From Desulfobacterales bacterium (GTDB lineage: Bacteria > Desulfobacterota > Desulfovibrionia > Desulfovibrionales > Desulfothermaceae): DNA of 60,615 nucleotides. The notes beneath the pieces are model-generated. The model saw nothing but the letters and a program-made list of their open reading frames with translations, was not told the origin of the DNA and ran no database searches. The stretch lies in the NCBI GenBank assembly GCA_027064715.1, contig JAMOPG010000035.1, positions 1 to 60,615 on the forward strand, read 5' to 3'. The position numbers and the translations under genes are program-made. Below, piece by piece: positions 10,099-20,441 of the stretch (positions within the stretch are counted from its first letter, which is position 1; every line of letters starts with the position of its first letter).

Positions 10099-10845
10099 AT
10101 GCGAATTTTAAGCCTACTATGTTCAATATGTTTACATCTAGCAATTATTTGCTTAATTACAAGTCAAAAAATAACTCCAAAGATCAATTTAGATCAAAAA
10201 GTTCAATATAAGGTGAAGATTGTTACTCTTAAAAAGCATATAAAAAAAGGCCCTTCTAACAAACCTATTAAAAGTAAAAAGGCTCATAAGATAACACCTA
10301 AAAAAATTCAAAAGATAAAAAAAAGAGAGCCAATAACACCTCTTAAACCGAAAAAAAAAGAACCAATAAAAATTGCTGAAAAAAAGAGAAACATAGCCAA
10401 AAATAAAAAAGTTGATCTAAAAAAAGAAAGAGAAAAAGAGATAAAAAGTGCTTTGTCTGAGATATTCAAGATTGCCAAGCAAGAAGAAAAACAAAAGGAG
10501 ATAGTGTCAAAGGAGATTTTAGAAATAAGTAAAAATGTTTCCAAAGAAGATACATTTGATTTTGAAATGTCCAAAGAAGATAGCCTTGAGAATTACAAAA
10601 AAATTGTTGAGGCTATGATTCAACAAAATTTTAGATATCTTTCAATCAATCCTAACCTATCTGTTAAGATAGAGGTGCTTATAGACAAAGATGGAGTAAT
10701 AACAAATAAAAAGATTGTTCACTCATCTGGTGATAAATTTTTTGACAACATGGCACTGAAGGCTATAGATGAAACAGGCAGTCTAGAACCACCACCTACA
10801 AAGGAAAAACTAAGATTTATAATTACACTTGGAAATAAGGAATAG
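10099..10845 (+). CDS. TolA/TonB-family energy transducer
   Basis: Single N-terminal TM, Lys/Pro-rich linker, C-terminal TonB-like domain (VKIEVLIDKDGVITNKKIVHSSGDKFFDNMALKAI); position between tolR and tolB. Confidence 0.85.
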   Translation: MRILSLLCSICLHLAIICLITSQKITPKINLDQKVQYKVKIVTLKKHIKKGPSNKPIKSKKAHKITPKKIQKIKKREPITPLKPKKKEPIKIAEKKRNIAKNKKVDLKKEREKEIKSALSEIFKIAKQEEKQKEIVSKEILEISKNVSKEDTFDFEMSKEDSLENYKKIVEAMIQQNFRYLSINPNLSVKIEVLIDKDGVITNKKIVHSSGDKFFDNMALKAIDETGSLEPPPTKEKLRFIITLGNKE

Positions 10846-10849
10846 TTAT

Positions 10850-12187
10850 ATGATAAGAAGACTCTTTTGCACACTAATATTTATTTTTATCATTTTTTCG
10901 TCAAAAAATTCCTTTAGTGAAATAAAAACCTTGTATCTACATATAGAAGAGCCTGGCCAAAAAGCATTGAATATATGTATAATCCCTCCTATTTTTTTAG
11001 GGAAAAATTACCAATCAACAAATAACACACAACAGCTTATAAGACACTTTTTTTATGTTATAAGAAACAATATACATTTTCTTCCCTTTCTAAAATATAT
11101 ACCAATAAATGACGTAATAGGAGGAAATCAATTTAAAGGTGTTACAATAAAAGATATTGACTTTAGAAAATTTGTAATAAGCAAAGTAGATCTACTTATT
11201 ACTATCGGTTGGCATTTACTGGAAAATGGAAATATAAGGATCGAGATAAGGGCATTTGATGTTTATACTCCTTCGATGATAGTGGGACGGGGCTATATCT
11301 TAAATAATATCAATCAAGTCTATGAAGCAGCTAATAAATTTTGTGGATTACTTATGAAAAGACTCACTGGCAAAGATGGTTTTTTTACATCTAAAATTGC
11401 ATTTGTAAAAAGAGAAAAAGACGGCAGTAAAAATATATATATATCAACTCCTCAAGGATATATGCAAACTAAGATAACTGATTTAAAAGGAATTATCATG
11501 TCTCCTTCTTGGTCCTATGATGGTAATTTCATTATTTTTACATATATATCCAACATGAAACATAAATTATTACTTTGGTGTAGAGATGGAAGACTGAGGG
11601 AAATACTTGTACCTGGAAATACCATTATTTCTCCAACATTTGATCCAAATGGAAATATAGTGCTTAGTTCTGACGTAAATGGAAACCTTGATATCTATCT
11701 GCTTGACAATAACTTTAAAATCAAAGATAAATTAATTCACAGTTGGGCAATTGATATATCCCCAGATTTTGACAATAGTGGAAAAAAGATGGTTTATGTG
11801 TCAAGTAGATATGCAAATCCCAATATTTTTTTGTATGACTTTGATAAAAAGATTACCAAAAGGATAAGCTATATTGGAAATTACAATACTAATCCTGATA
11901 TAAGTGGAAATGGAAAGTATGTGATCTACTCCACATTAACAGAAAAGGGCCACAGGATTGTATTATGTGATCTTGACACATTAGAAGAGAAAATTATTAC
12001 AACTGGACCAGGTAATGACGAACATCCATGTTGGGGACCTGATGACTATTTTATAGCCTTTCTTTCAAACAGAAGGGGCAAATATAAAATTTATATAACT
12101 ACTAAAGACGGCACTTCTCCTGTTTTAGTAGATACTGGAGAAGAAGAGGTGGGCTCAATTGCATGGAGTAAAAAAATTGAACAATAA
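10850..12187 (+). CDS. tolB: TolB translocation protein
   Basis: Signal peptide MIRRLFCTLIFIFIIFSS; repeated propeller motifs SPSWSYDGNFIIFTY, SPDFDNSGKKMVYVSS, NPDISGNGKYVIYST, HPCWGPDDYFIAFLSNRRG. ATG at 10850 is preferred over the track's TTG at 10829. Confidence 0.92.
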   Translation: MIRRLFCTLIFIFIIFSSKNSFSEIKTLYLHIEEPGQKALNICIIPPIFLGKNYQSTNNTQQLIRHFFYVIRNNIHFLPFLKYIPINDVIGGNQFKGVTIKDIDFRKFVISKVDLLITIGWHLLENGNIRIEIRAFDVYTPSMIVGRGYILNNINQVYEAANKFCGLLMKRLTGKDGFFTSKIAFVKREKDGSKNIYISTPQGYMQTKITDLKGIIMSPSWSYDGNFIIFTYISNMKHKLLLWCRDGRLREILVPGNTIISPTFDPNGNIVLSSDVNGNLDIYLLDNNFKIKDKLIHSWAIDISPDFDNSGKKMVYVSSRYANPNIFLYDFDKKITKRISYIGNYNTNPDISGNGKYVIYSTLTEKGHRIVLCDLDTLEEKIITTGPGNDEHPCWGPDDYFIAFLSNRRGKYKIYITTKDGTSPVLVDTGEEEVGSIAWSKKIEQ

Positions 12188-12199
12188 AAGGAGGGAACA

Positions 12200-12820
12200 A
12201 TGTCAAAAACAACCTTTTTGAATTTAGTATTTGTTACAGCCCTTTGTGTATTATTTGTTGGTTGCGCCAAAAAGAAGGTGGTAACTTCTATACCACATAC
12301 AGAAGAAAAACAAACTACTGTCTTAACACAAGAAGATTTGACAAAAAAAATAGATAAACAAAAGGCCCAACAATTAACAAATGTTGAAGTAGGAGAATAC
12401 GCTATAGAGACAGGGAAGGAGAAAATTGAAAAAGAAGAAGAAATTGAACAACAAAAAAGTGTGACACTACCACCTAAAGATGAGGAGATCCTGACAAAAA
12501 GAATACATTTTGCGTTTGATTCCTATGAACTTAGCGAGGAAGCAAAAGAGATACTCAAGAAAAAGGCTGAGATTTTACTCAAATATCCAGAGATAAAAAT
12601 GGTGATTGAAGGACATTGTGACGAAAGGGGTACTGATGAATACAACCTTGCACTTGGGGAAAGACGTGCAAAAGCTGCCTATGATTACCTTATTCTCTTA
12701 GGAGTTGAAGCTGACCGTTTAAGCATTGTGAGTTATGGAGAAGAAAAACCTCTTGATCCTAGACATAATGAAGAGGCATGGGCAAAAAATAGAAGAGATG
12801 AATTTAAAATTGTGAAATAG
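12200..12820 (+). CDS. pal: Peptidoglycan-associated lipoprotein Pal (OmpA domain)
   Basis: Lipobox LFVGC; FAFDSYELSEEAKEILKKKAEILLKYPEIKMVIEGHCDERGTDEYNLALGERRAKAAYDYL. Confidence 0.95.
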   Translation: MSKTTFLNLVFVTALCVLFVGCAKKKVVTSIPHTEEKQTTVLTQEDLTKKIDKQKAQQLTNVEVGEYAIETGKEKIEKEEEIEQQKSVTLPPKDEEILTKRIHFAFDSYELSEEAKEILKKKAEILLKYPEIKMVIEGHCDERGTDEYNLALGERRAKAAYDYLILLGVEADRLSIVSYGEEKPLDPRHNEEAWAKNRRDEFKIVK

Positions 12821-12889
12821 ATTAAAAATATCCTATCTCTAATGTAACTTAGAACCACAATTATTTATTTTTTAAACGAGGAGGTAAGT

Positions 12890-13132
12890 ATGCCAATTTA
12901 TGAGTTTAAATGTTTAGACTGTGATCATTTACAAGAAATTATAGTAACATCTTCATCTCAAAAAATTGAGATCAAATGTGAAAAATGTAACAGTAAAAAT
13001 CTACAGAGGGTCATTAGTAAAACATCTTATATAATGAGTGATGGAAATAGTAATTCTATTAAGACCACTACTAGACAATGTGGACCATCAAACAGTTGCA
13101 CAACATATGAAATACCTGGCTATCAAAGATAG
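12890..13132 (+). CDS. FmdB-family zinc ribbon protein
   Basis: MPIYEFKCLDCDHLQEII...CEKCNSKNLQRVIS; SD GAGGAGG upstream. Confidence 0.85.
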   Translation: MPIYEFKCLDCDHLQEIIVTSSSQKIEIKCEKCNSKNLQRVISKTSYIMSDGNSNSIKTTTRQCGPSNSCTTYEIPGYQR

Positions 13133-13150
13133 TATCATATGGAGTAATCT

Positions 13151-13546
13151 ATGAAAAAAAATATTTTAATACTTATTATGAGTGTAGTGATATTAAATGG
13201 ATGTGCTGTATTATGGCTTGGTGCTGGGGCTGGTATTGGAGTTGCTGGATATAAATATTATAATGGTCACCTTGAAACTAGATACTATACATCATATAAT
13301 AATGTATTCAATGCATGTAAATTAGCTTTAAAAAATTTAAACATTACAATAGAAAAACAATATAAAGATCCAATTGAGGCAACAGTAGAAGGTTTAAGAC
13401 TAAATGGATCAAAAGTAAAAATAAAAATAAAAAACGTTGGCAATTATGTAGTGGTCAAAATAAGAGTAGGATTGTTAGGAGATTTGGAAGCATCAAAATT
13501 AATTAAAACAAAGATAGACAGCTATGTTGGACAAAATGGAAAATAG
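13151..13546 (+). CDS. DUF3568-type lipoprotein
   Basis: Lipobox LNGCA; glycine-rich VLWLGAGAGIGVAGYKYYNG followed by Y(N)..A/LA region. Confidence 0.65.
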   Translation: MKKNILILIMSVVILNGCAVLWLGAGAGIGVAGYKYYNGHLETRYYTSYNNVFNACKLALKNLNITIEKQYKDPIEATVEGLRLNGSKVKIKIKNVGNYVVVKIRVGLLGDLEASKLIKTKIDSYVGQNGK

Positions 13547-14495
13547 TCAAATTATGAAGACTATAATTGATGTAAAAGAGTTAACTAAATATTATGGAAA
13601 TTTTTTGGCAATAGATAAGATATCTTTTAAAATATCATCTGGAGAGATTGTAGGACTACTTGGCCCAAATGGAGCAGGAAAGACCACAACTTTAAGACTC
13701 TTAACAGGCTATTTAACACCTACTTCAGGCACCATCAAAATTAATAATTTTAGATATCCTGAACAAGCTCCTCAAATTAAAGAGCTAATTGGATATTTAC
13801 CTGAATCAGTACCATTGTATAAAAATATGTTAGTTTATGAATATCTGGAGTATGTTGGAAACATTAGGGGATTTGAAAAAGCTAGACTAAATAGCAGGAT
13901 CAAAGAATTAGGGAAACAATGTCAAATAAACCATATTATGGGAAAGGAAATAGGTGAGTTATCCAAGGGACTTACCCAAAGGGTAGGTATTGCAAGTGTT
14001 CTTTTGCACAATCCAGAAATATTAATTTTAGATGAGCCAACCTCTGGTCTAGATCCAAACCAAATTTTGGAAATAAGGGATCTAATAAAGGAGATTGGTA
14101 AACACAAGACAGTTATACTCTCTAGTCACATATTAAGCGAAGTGGAAGCCACATGCGATAGGATAATCATTATTAATAAAGGCAAAATAGTTGCAGATGA
14201 TTCCACTGAAAGACTAACAAGTCTCTATAAAGGAAAAATTTTGATAAGTGTTGGGCTTAAAAACGCTAACTTTGACGAATTAAAATTAAGACTATCAAAT
14301 ATTGAAGAAATAGAAAAAATAGAATTGGTTTCATCAAATAAAGGGCAAGAGTTGTATGTAGATCTCTATTTAAACAAAGATGTTAGAGAAAAGATATATG
14401 AAAATATAAAAAATACAGAATGGATATTAATTGAATTTTCAAAAAAGAAAACATCACTGGAAGAGATATTTAAGGAAATCACACAGGAGAATTGA
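13524..14495 (+). CDS. ABC-2 type transporter ATP-binding protein (GldA-like)
   Basis: GLLGPNGAGKTTTLRLL; LSKGLTQRVGIASVLLHNPEILILDEPTSGLDPNQ; SSHILSEVEATCDRI. Start may be an internal ATG, since the track start is TTG. Confidence 0.9.
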   Translation: MLDKMENSQIMKTIIDVKELTKYYGNFLAIDKISFKISSGEIVGLLGPNGAGKTTTLRLLTGYLTPTSGTIKINNFRYPEQAPQIKELIGYLPESVPLYKNMLVYEYLEYVGNIRGFEKARLNSRIKELGKQCQINHIMGKEIGELSKGLTQRVGIASVLLHNPEILILDEPTSGLDPNQILEIRDLIKEIGKHKTVILSSHILSEVEATCDRIIIINKGKIVADDSTERLTSLYKGKILISVGLKNANFDELKLRLSNIEEIEKIELVSSNKGQELYVDLYLNKDVREKIYENIKNTEWILIEFSKKKTSLEEIFKEITQEN

Positions 14496-15202
14496 TCATG
14501 CATAAGATTATGAGCATATGTATTAAAGAATGGAAAGATTATTTCTTCTCCCCCATGGCTTATATTATTATCTCTATCTTTCTCTTGATTAGTGGCTGGT
14601 TTTTCTTTTCTACATTTTTTCTCATCAATCAGGCATCTTTGAGAGATTTTTTTGACCTTCTGCCATTTGTATTTTCATTTATCATTCCAGCAATCACAAT
14701 GAAGGTATTTGCTGAAGAATTCAATCTAGGATCATATGAAATCTTAATCACTTTTCCCATAAGGCATATCCATATAATTTTAGGAAAATTTCTCGCCCAG
14801 CTTCTATTTATTATTTTATTATTGATGCCAACCCTGTCTTATCCAATTTTTGTATCATTTCTTGGAGATCTGGATTTAGGACCTGTGGTTGGTGGCTATA
14901 TTGGTGCTATTTTTCTAGGTGCAGCCTTTTCAGCAATTGGACTATTTGCTTCTTCACTTACAAAAAGTCAGATAAACTCATTCATTATTGCAACAATAAT
15001 CTGTCTTTTTTTTACATTAATCAATAGAATGCTTTTTTTTCTCCCAGAAAAATTGATTACAATCTTTAATTATCTCTCATCTAGTTATCACTTTCAAAAT
15101 TTTGCAAAAGGAGTTATAGATTCAAGAGATATTATATATTTCTTTTCTTTAACATTTCTATTTATATACCTCACATTTTTATCTCTAGCTTCTAGACAAT
15201 AG
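14492..15202 (+). CDS. ABC-2 type transporter permease (GldF-like)
   Basis: Multi-TM; follows the ATPase with ATGA-type overlap; AYIIISIFLLISGWFFFSTFFL...PAITMKVFAEEFNLGSYEILITFPI. Confidence 0.88.
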   Translation: MIMHKIMSICIKEWKDYFFSPMAYIIISIFLLISGWFFFSTFFLINQASLRDFFDLLPFVFSFIIPAITMKVFAEEFNLGSYEILITFPIRHIHIILGKFLAQLLFIILLLMPTLSYPIFVSFLGDLDLGPVVGGYIGAIFLGAAFSAIGLFASSLTKSQINSFIIATIICLFFTLINRMLFFLPEKLITIFNYLSSSYHFQNFAKGVIDSRDIIYFFSLTFLFIYLTFLSLASRQ

Positions 15203-15221
15203 ATATTTCAGGAGATGTAAC

Positions 15222-17306
15222 ATGAGAGAAAAATACATAAAATTTGTGCTTTATTTAATTGTCATTATACTTGCTAATCTTGTAGCATTAGATAATTTTT
15301 TTAAAATAGATCTTACCAAGACAAAAATGTATTCTCTATCTCCTAAAAGCATAGAAGTAGTATCTCAATTAAGGGAACCATTAACAATAAAATGTTTTTT
15401 TAGCAAAGATTTACCTCCACCATACAATACAATCAAAAGATATTTAAAGGATATACTTCAAGAATATAGTGAATATTCAAATAATTTTTTTAATTATGAA
15501 TTTTTGAATGCAGATGAAAGTAGTGTAAAAAAAATGGCAAGTGAATATGGAATCAGGCCTATTCAAGTTCAAGTTATTCAAAAAGATGAATTAAAATATA
15601 AAAGTGTATATATGGGACTGGTTTTAATACATGGAGATGCAATTGAAAAGATACCAGTTATAACTACCACAAATAGACTTGAATATTTATTAACAACATC
15701 TATAGAAAAATTGATTACCAAGGTTAGTTATTTATTAGGATTAAAAGGATTCATTAATATAGATTTTTATTTTTCACAAGATCTCAAGAAAATAGCTCCA
15801 TACATTGGGTTAAATGATCTAAATACCATTGATATAAAAATAAAACAACTCATAGATAAATTGAACAAAAAGTATTATAATAAATTAAAATTAAATTTAA
15901 TAGACTTAAAAATAAATGCAGACAATATTGAAAAATTATCAAACCAAGGCATCCAGATATTAAAGTGGCCAGAAAATAAAAAATTAAATCTTCAAGCAGG
16001 TGCTGGTGGCATTGGACTTATATTAAGATATGGTAATGAAGAGATTCCTGTTGTTGTATTAAGGGTAGTTAATATTCCAATTATAGGCACCCAATATTTA
16101 CTCACATCTATTGAGGACTTAAAGGATTTAATAGAAACTGGCATCCAATCCCTGTTACATCTAAATCAAACAATAGGATATTTGACAGACCATAAAACTG
16201 TATCCTTATATTCAAGTCCATTTTCTAGGTCCCAAGGTGCAAACAACTTTAGAGTACTTTTAAATGAAGGATATGAAATAAAAGAGATTTCTTTAGATAA
16301 AGGCATTCCAACTACATTAAAATCTCTTATTATAGCGGGACCAAAAGAAAAATTTAGTGATTATGAACTTTATGAAATTGACCAGGCCTTAATGCATGGA
16401 ACTAATTTAATTATTTTCTTGGATAAATACACTGAACTACCTAATAATCCTCAAATGCTTACAAAAAATAAGACAAATTTAGAAAAATTACTCAAATCTT
16501 ATGGCATTGATATAATAGATGGAATAGTTATGGATAAAAATTGTTTTAAACAAAGAATGGATAAACAACAAGGTGGAGGTGAAGTTTCTATATATTATGC
16601 TCCTATAATTAAACAAAAAAATATCAATAACTCTGTAAAATATATGCAAAATATAAAGGGCCTGGTAATGCTCAAAAACTCCCCTTTAGAAATTTTAAAA
16701 CAAGACAAAAATAATACAGATATTAAATATACTCTACTTTTTACAAGCTCAAAAGAATCTTGGATAGAAAAAAATCCAGTTAATTTAAACCCCCTTTTTA
16801 TAAGACCACCATCTAATAGTAGGCTGAAAAAATATCCCCTAGCATATGTAATAGAAGGCAAATTTAAAAGCTATTTTAAAGACAAAAAAATACCTGTTAA
16901 AAAAGAAAAAACAAAAACACAAGATACCTCAAATAAAAGTAACAACAAAAAAACACTTAAGGAATTAGAAGCAAAACAATCAAAACTAGATTCGGGATAC
17001 GGGAAAATATTTGTTATCGGTACATCCGATATTATAACTGATGCAGTAATTGACGAACAGGGAGATAGTCCTAATTCTATATTTGTGATGAATATAATAG
17101 ATGTAATGAATGATAAAATTGATAGAGCACTACTGAGATCAAAAATAGAAGAATTTAATCCACTCTATGAAGTAGATGAAAATACCAAGATGTTTATCAA
17201 ATTATTTAATATAATAGGATTACCTATATTAACCATAATCACAGGATTTATTATAACTGCCTATAGAAAATCTAAAAAAATGAAAATTCAAAGGATGTTC
17301 TCATGA
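15222..17306 (+). CDS. GldG-like ABC-type uncharacterized transport system protein
   Basis: TM ends with large extracytoplasmic region; DLTKTKMYSLSPKSIEVVSQLREPLTIKCFFSKDLPPPY; position after the GldF-like permease. Confidence 0.85.
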   Translation: MREKYIKFVLYLIVIILANLVALDNFFKIDLTKTKMYSLSPKSIEVVSQLREPLTIKCFFSKDLPPPYNTIKRYLKDILQEYSEYSNNFFNYEFLNADESSVKKMASEYGIRPIQVQVIQKDELKYKSVYMGLVLIHGDAIEKIPVITTTNRLEYLLTTSIEKLITKVSYLLGLKGFINIDFYFSQDLKKIAPYIGLNDLNTIDIKIKQLIDKLNKKYYNKLKLNLIDLKINADNIEKLSNQGIQILKWPENKKLNLQAGAGGIGLILRYGNEEIPVVVLRVVNIPIIGTQYLLTSIEDLKDLIETGIQSLLHLNQTIGYLTDHKTVSLYSSPFSRSQGANNFRVLLNEGYEIKEISLDKGIPTTLKSLIIAGPKEKFSDYELYEIDQALMHGTNLIIFLDKYTELPNNPQMLTKNKTNLEKLLKSYGIDIIDGIVMDKNCFKQRMDKQQGGGEVSIYYAPIIKQKNINNSVKYMQNIKGLVMLKNSPLEILKQDKNNTDIKYTLLFTSSKESWIEKNPVNLNPLFIRPPSNSRLKKYPLAYVIEGKFKSYFKDKKIPVKKEKTKTQDTSNKSNNKKTLKELEAKQSKLDSGYGKIFVIGTSDIITDAVIDEQGDSPNSIFVMNIIDVMNDKIDRALLRSKIEEFNPLYEVDENTKMFIKLFNIIGLPILTIITGFIITAYRKSKKMKIQRMFS

Positions 17307-18211
17307 AAAAGGAGGCAGTGATGAAAAAATATACTGAATATATTGTATTAGTTTTAATAATAATTGTTCTTACTGGAATACTAATATTTAAAAAAAACAA
17401 TAGAATTAACTATGTATTGCCTAAAATTCCAAATATAAGTGATGACTTGATAGATAAAATCTCAATTAAAAATGGATCAGCGTCTGAAATTATATTAAAA
17501 AAAATAGATAATAAATGGATAATAGACAGATTTAATTATAAAGTTGATAAGAAAAAGATAAATTTTATATTAAATGATCTTAAAAACTTAAAAATTACAT
17601 CACTTATATCCACAAACAAAGATTATGCAAGATATTCATTAGATAATGAAAATGGAATAGTTGTTTTAATAAATCTCAAAAATGGAAAATCTTTTAGTTT
17701 GATAATTGGAAAGCTAGATCCAAATTATAGTAGTACGTATGTAAAATTAAAGAATAATCCAAATATTTACTTAGCTGAAGGAAACCTTAGACTGACATTT
17801 GATACAAATATAGATGAACTAAGAAATAAAATAATATTCTCGTTTAATAAAGACAATGTAAAATGGATAAAAATAACAGACCATAAAGATATAGAAATAA
17901 AAAGACAAGACAGAAGGTGGATTGTTAATAAAAAGGAAAGTAAAAATAAAAAAACAATAGATTCCTTGCTTGATAATCTAAATAATCTGGAATGTGAATC
18001 TTATTTAAAAGACAAGATGGACCTACAAGATTATAAAAAATTATACACAATTGAATTAGAGGATGACATAAAAACTCATAGCTTAGAAATTTTTTCTAAA
18101 AAGGAAGATAAAGAGGAAAAATATATAGGAGAGTCAAATGAAGTAAAAGAGCAATTTGTTTTAAGTAATTACAAGATAAAAGAAATTATTGACTTAATAA
18201 AAAAATTATGA
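17303..18211 (+). CDS. DUF4340-containing membrane-anchored protein
   Basis: N-terminal TM, repeated I.I(K)(N/D)G...K..W.I units (ISIKNGSASEIILKKIDNKWIIDRF...VDKKKINFILNDL); downstream of the GldG-like gene. Confidence 0.75.
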   Translation: MKKEAVMKKYTEYIVLVLIIIVLTGILIFKKNNRINYVLPKIPNISDDLIDKISIKNGSASEIILKKIDNKWIIDRFNYKVDKKKINFILNDLKNLKITSLISTNKDYARYSLDNENGIVVLINLKNGKSFSLIIGKLDPNYSSTYVKLKNNPNIYLAEGNLRLTFDTNIDELRNKIIFSFNKDNVKWIKITDHKDIEIKRQDRRWIVNKKESKNKKTIDSLLDNLNNLECESYLKDKMDLQDYKKLYTIELEDDIKTHSLEIFSKKEDKEEKYIGESNEVKEQFVLSNYKIKEIIDLIKKL

Positions 18212-18787
18212 TTGATGTCTATTTAATGAGGATATAATTTTTTGTTCAAAGTCAATTAATATATTAGATATAACATTATTAAAAGCTTTTACAGCTCCAA
18301 ATGGAGTATTTTCAGTGCAAGGTTCAGACATATTATATGATTTTTTCAAAATCAAATTGCTAGATGATGTGTCTGTTAAATAAAAGTCTATACTAACTTC
18401 AACATGGGATTTGTCTTTGCTATCAATCTTGTGTAAAAATCGCCTCACTTTTAATTTTAATAAATATTTGGCATTTTTATAGTTATGAGAATATGTAACA
18501 CAACCATTATAGCTGAGAAATGTATTATAAATCAAGTCGGGTAATGGGGCAGCCCATTTATTATAAATATAATTTTTTATTTCATAAGGTCTAATTGAAT
18601 AAAAAATTTCTTTTCTATTATAAGGTCTTAATACAACTACTTCTTTAATAAAAATAGTAATTTTGTCTTTATTAGTACAATTTGAATCTCTTGCAGATAA
18701 ATAAAAATATGAATAATCTTTGTTCTTAAATGGTATACAAGCACCCACAAAAGTTATTATACAACATATAAAAACTAAATTTTTCAT
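18206..18787 (-). CDS. ABC-type transport auxiliary lipoprotein (PqiC/LptE-like family)
   Basis: Lipobox VGAC; YFYLSARD and later LLKLKVRRFLHKI pattern; last gene of the mlaE-mlaF-mlaD operon. Confidence 0.65.
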   Translation of the reverse strand: MKNLVFICCIITFVGACIPFKNKDYSYFYLSARDSNCTNKDKITIFIKEVVVLRPYNRKEIFYSIRPYEIKNYIYNKWAAPLPDLIYNTFLSYNGCVTYSHNYKNAKYLLKLKVRRFLHKIDSKDKSHVEVSIDFYLTDTSSSNLILKKSYNMSEPCTENTPFGAVKAFNNVISNILIDFEQKIISSLNRHQS

Positions 18788-18788
18788 C

Positions 18789-19703
18789 TTATTCTCCTGG
18801 ACCAGGTTTTACAAACATATCCTCATAAATGATTTTTGATGGCCTGTCTTGTATTGTCTCAATCAAATATCTTAATTCCTTAGATGTGTTACTAATATCT
18901 TTTAAGGTTTTTTGGAATTGTTCCATAGTTAGTATTGTACTGTTTGTTACCTTATTGGTACTGTTACTTAAGATATTTACTATATTTTGTTCATCTTTGT
19001 TAATTTTTTCAAGCAGAAGTTTTATTTTCAATGAAATAGTATTTAAATTCTTGTTTATATTATCTAAAGAATCTGGTAGTTTTTTAGATGTAAGTTCAAG
19101 ATTTTTTATTATATCTGAAATTTGATTATTGTGATCTGCTATATTTTTTATGACCAAGTTTGTATTTTTAATAGTCTCCATAAGCTTATTTACATTTCTT
19201 TTTGATAATAAATAATTTAGATTTTCAACTAACATTTCAGCTTTATTACTTAAAATAGTAAGAGTGGTATCTAACCTTGCTATAATTGATGGCTTAGTCT
19301 TTATCTCAGGATAGGGAGGCACTGTTTTTGCAGGCAACTCCCTTGCGTTTTTTGATCCTCCTTTAATTTCTATATATGCAAGTCCTGTGATACCTTTATA
19401 TGAAAGTGATGCCATTGCATCTTCTTTAATAGGAACATCCTTTTGTATTTTGACTATTACAGTTATAATACTCGGATCTTTTTTACATATATATAAATTA
19501 TCAACTGAGCCAATTTTTACACCCTTATATTTAACATCTGAGCCAATATTTAGACCTGAAACCGATTCACGAAATTTTATCACAAAATATTTCACATCCT
19601 TTTTATATTTATTACTACCAAGCCAGACAACAAAAAATAATAATAAAATTGTTGTCAATATAACAAATAAACCAACTAAAGTATAATTTATGTTGCGCTC
19701 CAC
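18789..19703 (-). CDS. mlaD: MlaD family (MCE domain) protein
   Basis: FRESVSGLNIGSDVKYKGVKIGSVDNLYI...DVPIKEDAMASLSYKGITGLAYIEIKGGS MCE domain with long helical tail. Confidence 0.9.
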   Translation of the reverse strand: MERNINYTLVGLFVILTTILLLFFVVWLGSNKYKKDVKYFVIKFRESVSGLNIGSDVKYKGVKIGSVDNLYICKKDPSIITVIVKIQKDVPIKEDAMASLSYKGITGLAYIEIKGGSKNARELPAKTVPPYPEIKTKPSIIARLDTTLTILSNKAEMLVENLNYLLSKRNVNKLMETIKNTNLVIKNIADHNNQISDIIKNLELTSKKLPDSLDNINKNLNTISLKIKLLLEKINKDEQNIVNILSNSTNKVTNSTILTMEQFQKTLKDISNTSKELRYLIETIQDRPSKIIYEDMFVKPGPGE

Positions 19704-19707
19704 TAAA

Positions 19708-20439
19708 TTAACTCCTTTGAAAATATTCCCTTATCCATGGATGAGCTATTTTTTTTATTGTCTCTACACTCCCTTCTCCAAGTTTTTCACCCTGTAAAAT
19801 CACCAACATTCTATCTACAATTGAATTTATTGTAGATAAATCATGTGTAATCATAACAACTGTAATTCCCATCAAATCCCTTATTTTCTTTATTGTTGCA
19901 TTAAATTTTGCTGTAGAAACAGGGTCCAAACCAGAGGTGGGTTCATCTAAAAATAATATCTTGGGATCTAAAATCATTGCCCTTGCAAGCGCTGCTCTCT
20001 TAATCATTCCACCACTGAGTTCACTTGGATATAAATTTATAGACTCCGTTGGATAATTAGCAAGATGTAATTTAAAAACACTAAGCTCTCTAATTATATC
20101 TCTTGGTAATTTCGTCTTTTCCCTTAGTGGCAATTCTACATTTTGCAGAACAGTCAAAGAAGAAATAAGTCCACCAGCTTGAAACAACACTCCAATATTA
20201 GATAATATATTTTTGGATATTTCACTATCATTTATTTTGGTGATATCAAATCCCAAAATCTTTATGGAACCAGATGCTGGTCTTATTAATGAAAGTAATT
20301 CCCTTAGTAATACAGTTTTTCCAGATCCACTTCCACCCACAATGGCGTAAATTTCTCCTTCATTAACATGAAAATTTAAATTTTTGTGTATTACTCTATT
20401 ATTCAAAATAGTGTTTAAATTTTCTACTTGTATTATCAA
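19708..20439 (-). CDS. mlaF: ABC transporter ATP-binding protein MlaF-like
   Basis: AIVGGSGSGKTVLLRELLSL; LSGGMIKRAALARAMILDPKILFLDEPTSGLDPVST. Confidence 0.92.
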   Translation of the reverse strand: MIIQVENLNTILNNRVIHKNLNFHVNEGEIYAIVGGSGSGKTVLLRELLSLIRPASGSIKILGFDITKINDSEISKNILSNIGVLFQAGGLISSLTVLQNVELPLREKTKLPRDIIRELSVFKLHLANYPTESINLYPSELSGGMIKRAALARAMILDPKILFLDEPTSGLDPVSTAKFNATIKKIRDLMGITVVMITHDLSTINSIVDRMLVILQGEKLGEGSVETIKKIAHPWIREYFQRS

Positions 20440-20441
20440 TT

